A stretch of DNA of 30,826 nt from Gracilaria domingensis. Taxonomy: Eukaryota; Rhodophyta; Florideophyceae; Gracilariales; Gracilariaceae. Each line of letters opens with the position of its first letter. Position 1 is the stretch's first letter. The position numbers and the translations under genes are program-made. Positions 1-8,035 of this stretch are shown here, piece by piece. Location: NCBI GenBank assembly GCA_022539475.1, contig VCMS01000161.1, positions 123,779 to 154,604 on the forward strand. Reading direction: 5' to 3'. The notes beneath the pieces were generated by a model that had not been told where the DNA came from, did not search any database, and saw nothing but the letters and a program-made list of their open reading frames with translations.

Positions 1-181
1 ACTGTTGGAAGTCATGCTGTCACTGACATCAAGCAGTTGAGATGTGTGGAGTCTAGAATGGTACCTTGATACGTGAAACCGAGATTGATGTTGTTCTGTT
101 TGGTATACTACGTTGCTGTGTGGTATACTCATTATGGGTTGAACGTTTATGGCTACACTGGAACGCTATCGTTCAGCTGGG

Positions 182-223
182 ATGACCACAAGGTACAACG
201 ATGACAGGTTGTACAGTGGTCAT
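182..223 (+). promoter_or_regulatory. Nested inverted repeat in U3 of LTR A
   Basis: ATGACCAC (182-189) pairs with GTGGTCAT (216-223), and inside it GTACAAC (193-199) with GTTGTAC (208-214). Present in all complete type A LTRs. It lies upstream of the promoter and would fold in RNA only at the 3' end of the transcript. Confidence 0.65.
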
Positions 224-417
224 GAAGTACAGGGTTGAAGGCTATGTATGTGCACACAAGGTACAGGTGGCAGCACTGTCAGTGTTGTGAAGTTTACACC
301 ATGTTTGAGTTGTGCTACATGCAAATGTGTGTGTATGGATGAATGGAACATGTTGCAGCTAAGTGACTGACGTCATGTGGTTTACAGGTACTTGTTGATA
401 ATGTGGGACTTGGGTAT

Positions 418-464
418 CTGGCACGTACACATTACGGTGTGGTGTACAGATTACAGCGTGCCAG
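418..464 (+). promoter_or_regulatory. Second nested inverted repeat in U3 of LTR A
   Basis: CTGGCACG (418-425) pairs with CGTGCCAG (457-464), and GTACAC (425-430) with GTGTAC (442-447). Copies differ in the loop (ATTACGG or TCTACGG) but not in the arms. Confidence 0.6.
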
Positions 465-877
465 CAACACGTGAAGTGTGATGTGATGTTCCGTAAGCAT
501 GGCTGGTCATGATGGTGAGGTGTTGCATTGTGTGTATGCATGGTCGTGTTACTATGGTGAGCTGTCATATTGTTGACTGCGTTGATGTGTGGTGCTCGTG
601 GTGTGGTGTAGAAATGTGTCGGTACACTGTCAGGGACGTGCATGGCTACTACATTGGTGTGCATTGTTGTGCATTGTTGTGCACTGCTGTGCAGTAGTGT
701 ACGGAATTGTTGTGCACTGTTGTACACTGTTGTGCGTTGTTGTGCACTGCTGTTGTAAGCAGTTTGGCACTGTTACCATGTTATGTCTGTAGATGATTGG
801 TAGTATTGAGTGTCTCTGGTTAGTGAGTTGCATGTTGGTCAGAGTTGGAGTCCCATGATGGAGTAGCGAAGAAGTGC

Positions 878-883
878 TATATA
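878..883 (+). promoter_or_regulatory. LTR A core promoter, TATA box
   Basis: TATATA in the context GTGCTATATAGG, about 115 bp before the LTR end, with an AP-1/Gcn4-like TGACTCA at 889-895. The same block is in every full type A LTR, and the related type B LTR has TATATAA at the matching position. Transcription would be expected to start about 25-30 bp downstream; that start is inferred. Confidence 0.6.
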
Positions 884-995
884 GGTTGTGACTCAAGCAC
901 CTCCAAGAAAATCTGAGCCAGAGCTGGCGAACTTCCCTTGCATCCCCCCATCCTTCCTCATGTCAACTTTCCGATCCCAGCTATAACCTCTAACA

Positions 996-1009
996 GGTTA
1001 TGGGCCCAG
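996..1009 (+). other. Primer-binding site, half initiator-Met tRNA
   Basis: GGTTATGGGCCCAG follows the LTR with no spacer. It is complementary to the anticodon stem-loop region of eukaryotic initiator-Met tRNA, not to its 3' CCA end. This is the copia arrangement, in which a cleaved half tRNA primes minus-strand synthesis. The identical 14-mer follows the LTRs at 8036, 12478, 15876, 19534 and 30198. Confidence 0.9.
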
Positions 1010-2096
1010 CCCCGCTGACCTCTGCCGTTGTCGTTCGTCATGAGGTTTCCCTTTCCGCCGCTCTCCCTCACCGCCGTCCATGTTGTTGAACGCCGTTGTT
1101 GATGTTTTCGATGTTTTTTTTTTCGTCGTGTTTCTTGTCGTTGACCGGTTTGGTGGTGTTGTATTTCCCTTTTGGTTTGCGTTCCTCCCTGAGGGCGTTG
1201 TGGTGGTAGTGGCTCGACGCTGTTCTACTTTCGTGATTCTGTTTGGTTTCTAGTTCATTTTCGTTTTCGTCGATCGCTATCCGCTTTGTTGGTTTCTCGC
1301 CTATGTTTTCGTTGTTGTGATCCCCGTGTCGTGTTTGCGGGTTCTGATCCGAGGGGTTGAGTACCGTTGTCGTTGAAGTCTGTGCACTTGTGTGTTGTGC
1401 TCAGCATTCGTTTTTTCGTTGAAGTCCGGGCACTGCCTGTGTGCTCGGCATTTGTGGTGATCACTTGGGTTTCGGTGCGACGAGCGGTTGATCCGAGCAA
1501 TCGGGGACGTTAGTCTGGCGGCTTGAACCAATTCGGACGCGCTGTCCAGCGGGCTCCCACCGGTCCTTCGGGGCGGATAACGGTGTCGGTCGAAAGACCT
1601 GGTAGTACCGCGAGTGCTGAAGTTGACGGGGTGCCGTGACGTACTGCATCGAACAGGGGTGGTTCACCTTTGTTGTGTGTGACCTGACTGTGTGTTGGGT
1701 TCTTGATCTGTTGGGAAGACAAACTGAAACGAGCTTTTGATCCGTACTGCTGCGGTGGTGCGGGGAGGCGACGTGTCGTAGGCTGACCTCCTTTTCAGGA
1801 TCAGGCCGCTTGTGAACTTGATTGTTTGCTTGCTGGAAGCGTACCTCGGTTTGTCATAGTACCTGCAGTATCAGGGTCGCGCAAGTTCTTGCAAGAGACC
1901 AGAGAGGGTTTAACTTGGTGAAGGCATATCTTTGGTCACTAACCATCCTCTGGACGTCTCGTAGAGAGCGACGCGCCTTCTCCTGGAACGCAGGAGGAGG
2001 TAGACAGAAGAAAGTCGTTTCCTACCCGGAGGGTCTCCGGGGGTCAGGGGTCCGACTCCCTAGGGTACCAGGAATCTTAGTTCCTTATGCACCCGA
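996..2096 (+). other. Type A leader, homologous to the type B gag-pol leader
   Basis: About 1.1 kb between the PBS and the hairpin array. It aligns along its length with the 5' untranslated leader of the autonomous type B element (12478-13571); homology stops just after the shared GCACCCGA. Near its 3' end are three consecutive hairpins: CCCGGAG/CTCCGGG at 2025-2041, AGGGG/TCCCT at 2046-2061, and AGGAA/TTCCT at 2070-2085. A small hairpin GCAAG/CTTGC lies at 1881-1892. A 132-codon open frame at 1822-2220 begins with TTG and is closed by TAG after four codons in the type B leader, so I treat it as chance. Conservation between two element types suggests packaging or priming signals; that role is inferred. 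Confidence 0.8.
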
Positions 2097-2131
2097 TCGC
2101 TTGCAGTTTGTTGTTGTTATTCTCGCTACAG

Positions 2132-2324
2132 TTCAGGAGGTGGAGTGTTTCCTGCCTGAGACTGTGTGTGTGAGATTCGTTTATGACACTTCCTGGGTGT
2201 TTGTTGTTGAACATGTCTGAGCTCTTCTTTGTATCAACTTTCGAAAGTTGCGATGTTACTTGTCCGTTGTTATCGTGACTTCCTTACGCAGGCTCAGAAG
2301 GTTGTCATTATGTATGCCCGGGAG
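2132..2324 (+). ncRNA. Hairpins 1 and 2 (array entry)
   Basis: Hairpin 1 is at 2132-2160: outer arms TTCAGG and CCTGAG (one T-G wobble), inner pair GGA/TCC in place of the usual TGA/TCA, a double compensatory change. A 16-bp perfect palindrome, CAACTTTCGAAAGTTG, lies at 2235-2250; elements 2, 3 and 4 have TTTGGAAA in its centre. Hairpin 2 (core AGGTTG at 2299-2304, ATG at 2314-2316) is degenerate: only CTC/GAG of its outer stem is clear. Between them, 2161-2234 shows nothing I can name. Confidence 0.6.
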
Positions 2325-2329
2325 TTGTG

Positions 2330-2730
2330 CTGTGTTCTTCGCTTTACTTATGTTGTACCGGAAGGTTGCTATTTGTCTGCATGTCCGGTGTGTACGGAAG
2401 AGCTGTTTGACTCAGGAGGTTGAGTGTTTCATGCCTGAGTGTATTATTGATCACTTGTGATGTGTGTTTTGCTCTCCATGTTGTTTTCATGTTACCGGGA
2501 GGTTGTTACATGTATGCATGTCTGGGTTATGGAAGAGCTGTTCGATTCAGGAGGTTGAGTGTTTCATGCCTGAGTGTTTGTTTCATTGCTTGTGATGTTT
2601 GTTATGCTCTTTGTTTCAGTTTGTTGTCACTGGAAGTTTGCTATGTGTTTGCATGTCCGGTGTGAATGAAAGAGCTGTTTGACTCAGGAGGTTGACTGTT
2701 TCATGCCTGAGTGTGTAGGACATCATTTTG
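2330..2730 (+). repeat. Three ~135-bp higher-order repeat units, two hairpins each
   Basis: Each unit has one CCGG-type and one CTCAGG-type hairpin separated by a GAAGAGCTGTT-like linker. Unit 1: hairpin 3 at 2357-2389 (ACCGGA/TCCGGT) and hairpin 4 at 2410-2440 (ACTCAGG/CCTGAGT). Unit 2: hairpin 5 at 2494-2527 (ACCGGGA/TCTGGGT, one mismatch) and hairpin 6 at 2545-2575 (ATTCAGG/CCTGAGT, a T-G wobble). Unit 3: hairpin 7 at 2628-2662 (CACTGGA/TCCGGTG) and hairpin 8 at 2682-2712 (ACTCAGG/CCTGAGT). The spacing and shared linker show growth by segmental duplication followed by divergence that kept pairing. Confidence 0.75.
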
Positions 2731-2741
2731 TATGGACGGGG

Positions 2742-3050
2742 CCTGGAAGGTTGTCATTTTGCAAGTCCAGGATGCCTGTGTTGCAATTCTCTTTGTGTGT
2801 TATTCGCGGAAGGTTGCTGTGATTTTGCATGTCCGCTGTTTGAAGAGATTTGTTGAGCTGGAAGGTTGCTCTCTTTTGCATGTCCAGCTGTTACGAAGGT
2901 GATGTTGAACTGGAAGGTTGCTACTTGTTGCATGTCCGGTGTTCAGAAAATCGGTCTCGAACCAGAAGGTTGCGTGTGTTTGCATGTCTGGTTGAAGTAC
3001 TGTGATTAATGGTGCTCCGAGAGGTTGTTATGTGTTACATGCTCGGAGCA
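2742..3050 (+). ncRNA. Hairpins 9-14, individually diverged
   Basis: Hairpin 9 at 2742-2771 (CCTGGA/TCCAGG); 10 at 2806-2836 (GCGGA/TCCGC); 11 at 2856-2889 (AGCTGGA/TCCAGCT); 12 at 2909-2940 (ACTGGA/TCCGGT, one T-G); 13 at 2960-2993 (AACCAGA/TCTGGTT); 14 at 3013-3050 (TGCTCCGAG/CTCGGAGCA, 9 bp). Loops are 18-21 nt and keep AGGTTG at the 5' side and CATG (CAAG in 9) at the 3' side. Hairpin 14 has inner pair TGT/ACA where 10-13 have TGC/GCA. Spacing is 50-60 bp. Confidence 0.78.
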
Positions 3051-3168
3051 ACATTTGTTTTCGGTGTCTAGAATGTGGTCACTTATGGACGTCTAGATCC
3101 CTTTTGTGAAGGACTCTGAGGTGCATTTTCGTTCCGAGAGAAGTTCAAAGCCAGTGAGAGAGGGAGGG
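3051..3168 (+). other. Spacer after the array with an extra hairpin and internal polypurine motif
   Basis: TCTAGA at 3067-3072 pairs with TCTAGA at 3092-3097; inside, TGT pairs with ACG here and with ACA in element 3. CAGTGAGAG at 3152-3160 pairs with CTCTCACTG at 3196-3204. The segment ends in the purine run GAGAGAGGGAGGG, directly followed by TGTC at 3169, which resembles the true polypurine tract plus LTR start. Confidence 0.6.
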
Positions 3169-3285
3169 TGTCAGAGTAACATCCTCAGACTTAAGCTCTC
3201 ACTGTCTGTTGTTGATATCTGTTTGAACCGGAAGCTGTTGTCTTCGTTGCCATACGAAGGATGAGTAAGAAGTTCAGAGTGTGTG

Positions 3286-3298
3286 ACAAAAGGAGGGT
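3286..3298 (+). promoter_or_regulatory. Second internal polypurine-like motif
   Basis: ACAAAAGGAGGG followed by TGTTT. It is the middle one of three GGAGGGTGT motifs in this 3' region; the others end at 3168 and 3528. I see no junction starting here, so use as a plus-strand primer is not supported in this window. Confidence 0.4.
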
Positions 3299-3514
3299 GT
3301 TTCCAGAACATCCGAATCGTACAGAACAGAACTATGATCTTGGTATACTGCTAGAACGGTACAGCCGTGGGCTTGGACACACACTAACTGCACTTGATGT
3401 TTAGTTGTCACCGTTGGCCATCGTAAGGCTTATTTGCAGTGACATTGGTTTCTTGACTGCCCGACTTGTTACTTAGCAAGTACTTGACCAGGAGCGCTGG
3501 TTGCTTGAAGTCAG

Positions 3515-3528
3515 TAACAGAGGGAGGG
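3515..3528 (+). promoter_or_regulatory. Polypurine tract, element 1
   Basis: AACAGAGGGAGGG abuts the 3' LTR start TGTTGG, the expected position of the plus-strand primer. The same block precedes LTRs at 4875, 10566, 18543, 22115 and 29278. Confidence 0.85.
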
Positions 3529-4521
3529 TGTTGGAAGTCATGCTGTCACTGACATCAAGCAGTTGAGATGTGTGGAGTCTAGAATGGTACCTTGATACGT
3601 GAAACCGAGATTGATGTTGTTCTGTTTGGTATACTACGTTGCTGTGTGGTATACTCATTATGGGTTGAACGTTTATGGCTACACTGGAACGCTATCGTTC
3701 AGCTGGGATGACCACAAGGTACAACGATGACAGGTTGTACAGTGGTCATGAAGTACAGGGTTGAAGGCTATGTATGTGCACACAAGGTACAGGTGGCAGC
3801 ACTGTCAGTGTTGTGAAGTTTACACCATGTTTGAGTTGTGCTACATGCAAATGTGTGTGTATGGATGAATGGAACATGTTGCAGCTAAGTGACTGACGTC
3901 ATGTGGTTTACAGGTACTTGTTGATAATGTGGGACTTGGGTATCTGGCACGTACACATTACGGTGTGGTGTACAGATTACAGCGTGCCAGCAACACGTGA
4001 AGTGTGATGTGATGTTCCGTAAGCATGGCTGGTCATGATGGTGAGGTGTTGCATTGTGTGTATGCATGGTCGTGTTACTATGGTGAGCTGTCATATTGTT
4101 GACTGCGTTGATGTGTGGTGCTCGTGGTGTGGTGTAGAAATGTGTCGGTACACTGTCAGGGACGTGCATGGCTACTACATTGGTGTGCATTGTTGTGCAT
4201 TGTTGTGCACTGCTGTGCAGTAGTGTACGGAATTGTTGTGCACTGTTGTACACTGTTGTGCGTTGTTGTGCACTGCTGTTGTAAGCAGTTTGGCACTGTT
4301 ACCATGTTATGTCTGTAGATGATTGGTAGTATTGAGTGTCTCTGGTTAGTGAGTTGCATGTTGGTCAGAGTTGGAGTCCCATGATGGAGTAGCGAAGAAG
4401 TGCTATATAGGTTGTGACTCAAGCACCTCCAAGAAAATCTGAGCCAGAGCTGGCGAACTTCCCTTGCATCCCCCCATCCTTCCTCATGTCAACTTTCCGA
4501 TCCCAGCTATAACCCCTAACA
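3529..4521 (+). repeat. 3' LTR of element 1 (type A)
   Basis: 993 bp, nearly identical to 3-995; both share private variants such as TCATTATGGG where other copies have TCAGTATGGG. It is followed at once by a type A tail lacking its first seven bases, not by unrelated flanking DNA. Confidence 0.95.
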
Positions 4522-4874
4522 GTAACATCCTCAGACTTAGGCTCTCACTGTCTGTTGTTGATATCTGTTTGAACCGGAAGCTGTTGTCTTCGTTGCCATA
4601 CGAAGGATGAGTAAGAAGTTCAGAGTTTGTGACAAAAGGAGGGTGTTTCCAGAACATCCGAATCGTACAGAACAGAACTATGATCTTGGTATACTGGTAG
4701 AATGGTACAGCTGTGGACTTGGACACACACTAACTGCACTTGATGTTTGATTGTCACCGTTGCACGTCGTAAGGTCTAAGTGCAGTAACGTTGGTTTCCT
4801 CATTACCCGACCTGTTACTTAGCATGTACTTGGGCAGCAGCGATAGTTGCTTGAAGTCAGTAACAGAGGGAGGG
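4522..4874 (+). repeat. Orphan type A tail, lacking its first 7 bp
   Basis: 353 bp matching the 360-bp tail (3169-3528) minus TGTCAGA. It lies between two LTRs and ends with the polypurine tract. It is the 'b' subtype (ATGGTACAGCTGTGG, GTTGCACGTCG), like 18184-18542 and 28918-29277, whereas element 1's own tail is the 'a' subtype. It therefore came from a different copy. Confidence 0.85.
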
Positions 4875-5845
4875 TGTTGGAAGTCATGCTGTCACTGGCA
4901 TCAAGCAGTTGAGATGTGTGGAGTCTAGAATGGTACCTTGATACGTGAAACCGAGATTGATGTTGTTCTGTTTGGTATACTACGTTGCTGTGTGGTATAC
5001 TCAGTATGGGTTGAACGTTTACGGCTACACTGGAACGCTATCGTTCAGCTGGGATGACCACAAGGTACAACGATGACAGGTTGTACAGTGGTCATGAAGT
5101 ACGGGGTTGAAGGCTATGTATGTGCACACAAGGTACAGGTGGCAGCACTGTCAGTGTTGTGAAGTTTACACCATGTTTGAGTTGTGCTACATGCAAATGT
5201 GTGTGTATGGATGAATGGAACATGTTGCAGCTAAGTGACTGACGTCATGTGGTTTACAGGTACTTGTTGATGATGTGGGACTTGGGTATCTGGCACGTAC
5301 ACATTACGGTGTGGTGTACAGATTACAGCGTGCCAGCAACACGTGAAGTGTGATGTGATGTTCCGTAAGCATGGCTGGTCATGATGGTGAGGTGTTGCAT
5401 TGTGTGTATGCATGGTCGTGTTACTATGGTGGGCTGTCATATTGTTGACTGCGTTGATGTGTGGTGCTCGTGGTGTGCTGTAGAAATGTGTCGGTACACT
5501 GTCAGGGACGTGCATGGCTACTACATTGGTGTGCATTGTTGTGCATTGTTGTGCACTGCTGTGCAGTAGTGTACGGAATTGTTGTGCACTGTTGTACACT
5601 GTTGTGCGTTGTTGTGCACTGCTGTTGTAAGCAGTTTGGCACTGTTACCATGTTATGTCTGTAGATGATTGGTAGTATTGAGTGTCTCTGGTTAGTGAGT
5701 TGCATGTTGGTCAGAGTTGGAGTCGCATGATGGAGTAGCGAAGAAGTGCTATATAGGTTGTGACTCAAGCACCTCCAAGTAAATATGAGCCAGAGCTGGC
5801 GAACTTCCCTTCATTCCCCCATCCTTTCAGCTTCAACCTCTAACA
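4875..5845 (+). repeat. Chimeric LTR: type A body with a type B-like U5 end
   Basis: 971 bp. It matches type A until CTTCCCTTCATTCCCC, then ends CATCCTTTCAGCTTCAACC TCTAACA, which follows the end of the type B LTR (12430-12477) rather than the type A end with TGTCAACTTTCCGATCCC. No primer-binding site follows; the next bases are TAAAC and an integrase fragment. It is either a lone LTR with an attached tail or the real right end of a composite starting at 3. Confidence 0.85.
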
Positions 5846-7042
5846 TAAACCACCTCCGCGGAGCACGACGCGTGCGCTGCGGGTATCGCGATGGCTCCGC
5901 AGATTGGCCGATGTTGTCAGTGGACGTGTGATCTGTGCTGTTCGGAGGCTCATGCTCATTTTCATCACCAGAGCTGGCACTTTCAACATTTTCCTCACCA
6001 TCATCACTGCTCTCATTACCCAGTGCTGGTGGTGCTTCCTCGGCGGTCGGGTCAGATTCTAACGCAGATTCATCATCAGTGCCACTCGGAGTGTCACAAA
6101 TGTCGTCCACATTCACTTCGTGTACTTGGTTGCCTGAGCAAGAGCCGTAGGAGTCAGAGCATGACTCGGGGTCCGAAAGGTAATCAGTGTCAGATGCACT
6201 CTCATCCTCCATGTACTCCTCCAAGTATTCGGCACCGGGGAAAGAATCCTCGTCAAAGGTGACGTGACGAGAGCACATGATGCGCGGTATACCATCACCA
6301 TCCCTAACAAGTATGTCGAACACACCATGCTCAAGAGTCTGCAAGTACACCCCCTCAAGTGCACGAGACTCGAACTTGGTTCCTTCGATCATCTTGAGTA
6401 CGAAAGCAGCACATCCAAAAACACGAGTGTGCTTCAACGTCAGCCTGTTGCCAGTCATCAACGAGTGCGGAATTCTTCCAGTAGCTGAATGTGGAACACG
6501 ATTCCGCACGAACAGTACATGTTTCAACGCAAACACCCACAAACATTCCGGTAGATTGGCCTGAATGAGCATAGCTCGAGCAGCTTCCTCCATGGTACGA
6601 TTGATGCGCTCGGCTATGGCGTTTTGTTCCGGAGTGTACGGAGGTGAGAAAGAAGTATCCTCGAATTCATTGTCTGGATTGTCTTGCAACGCAATGTACT
6701 CCTTAGCATCATCCGAGTGCAGTTTCTTCACCACCACTCCTCCAAGCTGCTTGAGCTTCTGCGCGACAGCATCATACACATCATTGAGTTCGCTACGATG
6801 TTTCATGAATCCAATGAGGACATATCGTGAGTGGTCATCCACGAATGCCGACGCATACTTGAACCTTTGTGGGAACGACAGAGTGAGTGGTCCGATGATA
6901 TCAGTGTGCACTTTGTCACCAACTGACGATTCACGAACAAAAGAACCAGGAAACGGTAGTTTGTGTGCTTTTCCGAGACGGCATGGCCGACATACCTCCT
7001 CCATTTCAGCGAGGCGAGGCACACCATCGGCATGTTTGTGAA
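5846..7042 (-). pseudogene. Integrase-region fragment of a different copia-family pol
   Basis: An open minus-strand frame of about 400 codons, truncated at both ends. Its N-terminal part has the second half of the GAG-pre-integrase zinc finger (CRPC, then GKAHKLPFPG). The integrase core follows with D (HTDIIGPL), D (HSDDAKEY) and E (TPEQNAIAERINRT). An acidic Ser/Asp/Glu linker comes next, and the frame ends in the basic YPQRTRRAPRRWF motif that usually precedes the reverse transcriptase. No RT, protease or Gag remains. Its sequence differs strongly from the type B integrase in this window. The right edge is cut by an LTR at 7043 and the left edge by the LTR ending at 5845. Confidence 0.88.
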
Positions 7043-8035
7043 TGTTGGAAGTCATGCTGTCACTGACATCAAGCAGTTGAGATGTGTGGAGTCTAGAATG
7101 GTACCTTGATACGTGAAACCGAGATTGATGTTGTTCTGTTTGGTATACTACGTTGCTGTGTGGTATACTCAGTATGGGTTGAACGTTTATGGCTACACTG
7201 GAACGCTATCGTTCAGCTGGGATGACCACAAGGTACAACGATGACAGGTTGTACAGTGGTCATGAAGTACAGGGTTGAAGGCTATGTATGTGCACACAAG
7301 GTACAGGTGGCAGCACTGTCAGTGTTGTGAAGTTTACACCATGTTTGAGTTGTGCTACATGCAAATGTGTGTGTATGGATGAATGGAACATGTTGCAGCT
7401 AAGTGACTGACGTCATGTGGTTTACAGGTACTTGTTGATGATGTGGGACTTGGGTATCTGGCACGTACACTCTACGGTGTGGTGTACAGATTACAGCGTG
7501 CCAGCAACACGTGAAGTGTGATGTGATGTTCCGTAAGCATGGCTGGTCATGATGGTGAGGTGTTGCATTGTGTGTATGCATGGTCGTGTTACTATGGTGA
7601 GCTGTCATATTGTTGACTGCGTTGATGTGTGGTGCTCGTGGTGTGCTGTAGAAATGTGTCGGTACACTGTCAGGGACGTGCATGGCTACTACATTGGTGT
7701 GCATTGTTGTGCATTGTTGTGCACTGCTGTGCAGTAGTGTACTGAATTGTTGTGCACTGTTGTACACTGTTGTGCGTTGTTGTGCACTGCTGTTGTAAGC
7801 AGTTTGGCACTGTTACCATGTTATGTCTGTAGATGATTGGTAGTATTGAGTGTCTCTGGTTAGTGAGTTGCATGTTGGTCAGAGTTGGAGTCCCATGATG
7901 GAGTAGCGAAGAAGTGCTATATAGGTTGTGACTCAAGCACCTCCAAGTAAATCTGAGCCAGAGCTGGCGAACTTCCCTTGCATCCCCCCATCCTTCCTCA
8001 TGTCAACTTTCTGATCCCAGCTATAACCTCTAACA
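7043..8035 (+). repeat. 5' LTR of element 2
   Basis: 993-bp type A LTR, TGTTGGAAG...CTCTAACA, followed by the primer-binding site. It carries TACACTCTACGG in the 418-464-type inverted repeat where element 1 has TACACATTACGG; the outer stem is unchanged. Confidence 0.94.

Larger units (their letters stand above)
3..995 (+). repeat. 5' LTR of element 1 (type A)
   Basis: A 993-bp LTR bounded by TG...CA and followed directly by the primer-binding site. U3 holds two GTATAC palindromes exactly 20 bp apart (103-108, 123-128), two nested inverted repeats (182-223 and 418-464), a CRE-like palindrome TGACGTCA (368-375), an E-box CACGTG (468-473), and a TGTTGTGCA-type minisatellite at about 655-757. 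A TATATA box lies at 878-883, so U3 would occupy about 900 bp and R plus U5 about 90 bp. Reading frames inside the LTR are low-complexity His/Thr- or Cys/Val-rich translations of GT-rich DNA and are not genes. Confidence 0.95.
2132..3050 (+). ncRNA. Array of ~14 covarying hairpins, element 1
   Basis: Each unit reads: outer stem arm, AGGT, inner 3-nt arm, apical loop of 5-9 nt, inner 3-nt arm, TG, outer stem arm. Outer stems differ between units but stay paired: YTCAGG/CCTGAG, ACCGGA/TCCGGT, CCTGGA/TCCAGG, GCGGA/TCCGC, AGCTGGA/TCCAGCT, AACCAGA/TCTGGTT, TGCTCCGAG/CTCGGAGCA. The inner pair also covaries: TGC/GCA, TGA/TCA, TGT/ACA, GGA/TCC. The AGGT and TG of the internal loop are nearly invariant. 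This is the signature of selection or templated copying of an RNA fold rather than of protein. The array sits where gag-pol would be, so it would be transcribed within the element's genomic RNA. I recognise no known RNA family. A protein-binding array, packaging enhancer or regulatory RNA are all possible. Confidence 0.8.
3169..3528 (+). other. 360-bp 3' tail of element 1
   Basis: The segment between the internal polypurine-like motif and the 3' LTR. It starts TGTCAGAG and ends with the true polypurine tract. It holds hairpins GAGGGTG/CATCCTC (overlapping its start), CTTCGT/ACGAAG (3242-3259), and GGGTGTT/AACATCC around 3294-3312. A small ACGG/CCGT hairpin near 3356 appears in other copies as ATGG/CTGT, still paired through G-U. 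The same tail also appears as a separate unit at 4522-4874 and 28918-29277. It has no counterpart in type B, where pol ends about 14 bp from the polypurine tract. Confidence 0.75.
3..4521 (+). mobile_element. Type A non-autonomous copia-like LTR retrotransposon, element 1
   Basis: A complete LTR-internal-LTR unit of about 4.5 kb. The two 993-bp LTRs start TGTTGGAAG and end CTCTAACA or CCCTAACA; the only difference I noticed is T at 989 against C at 4515, so the insertion looks young. The 2533-bp internal region carries a primer-binding site, a long leader, a hairpin array and a polypurine tract, but no gag, protease, integrase or RT homology in any frame. By its architecture it must be moved in trans. 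The type B gag-pol copy in this window has a homologous leader and similar LTR ends and is the obvious candidate helper. That pairing is inference. Confidence 0.93.

Noticed and set aside
359..896. His/Thr-rich and Cys/Val-rich open frames of 62-178 codons in every LTR
   Set aside because: They are translations of GT-rich minisatellite-like LTR DNA on either strand, overlapping each other, with no known domain and no conserved start context.
1822..2220. 132-codon open frame repeated in four type A copies
   Set aside because: It begins with TTG, spans both leader and the first array hairpin, has no family resemblance, and is closed by TAG after four codons in the homologous type B leader. It repeats only because the elements are near-identical.
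2132..3050. CRISPR-like array
   Set aside because: Spacing is irregular, there is no constant direct repeat with unique spacers, and variation lies in paired stem arms. The context is a eukaryotic LTR element.
2132..3050. tRNA-derived units or pol III B-boxes (AGGTTG resembling GGTTCGA)
   Set aside because: No unit has a full B-box, acceptor stem or cloverleaf.
996..3528. Retrozyme-type hammerhead ribozyme in the non-autonomous element
   Set aside because: I could not find the CTGANGA and GAAA core in the right arrangement on either strand by eye. A covariance-model scan would settle it.
4484..4726. 69-80 codon minus-strand frame in every tail
   Set aside because: Antisense to the element, no recognisable domain, and in the tail only because of element copying.
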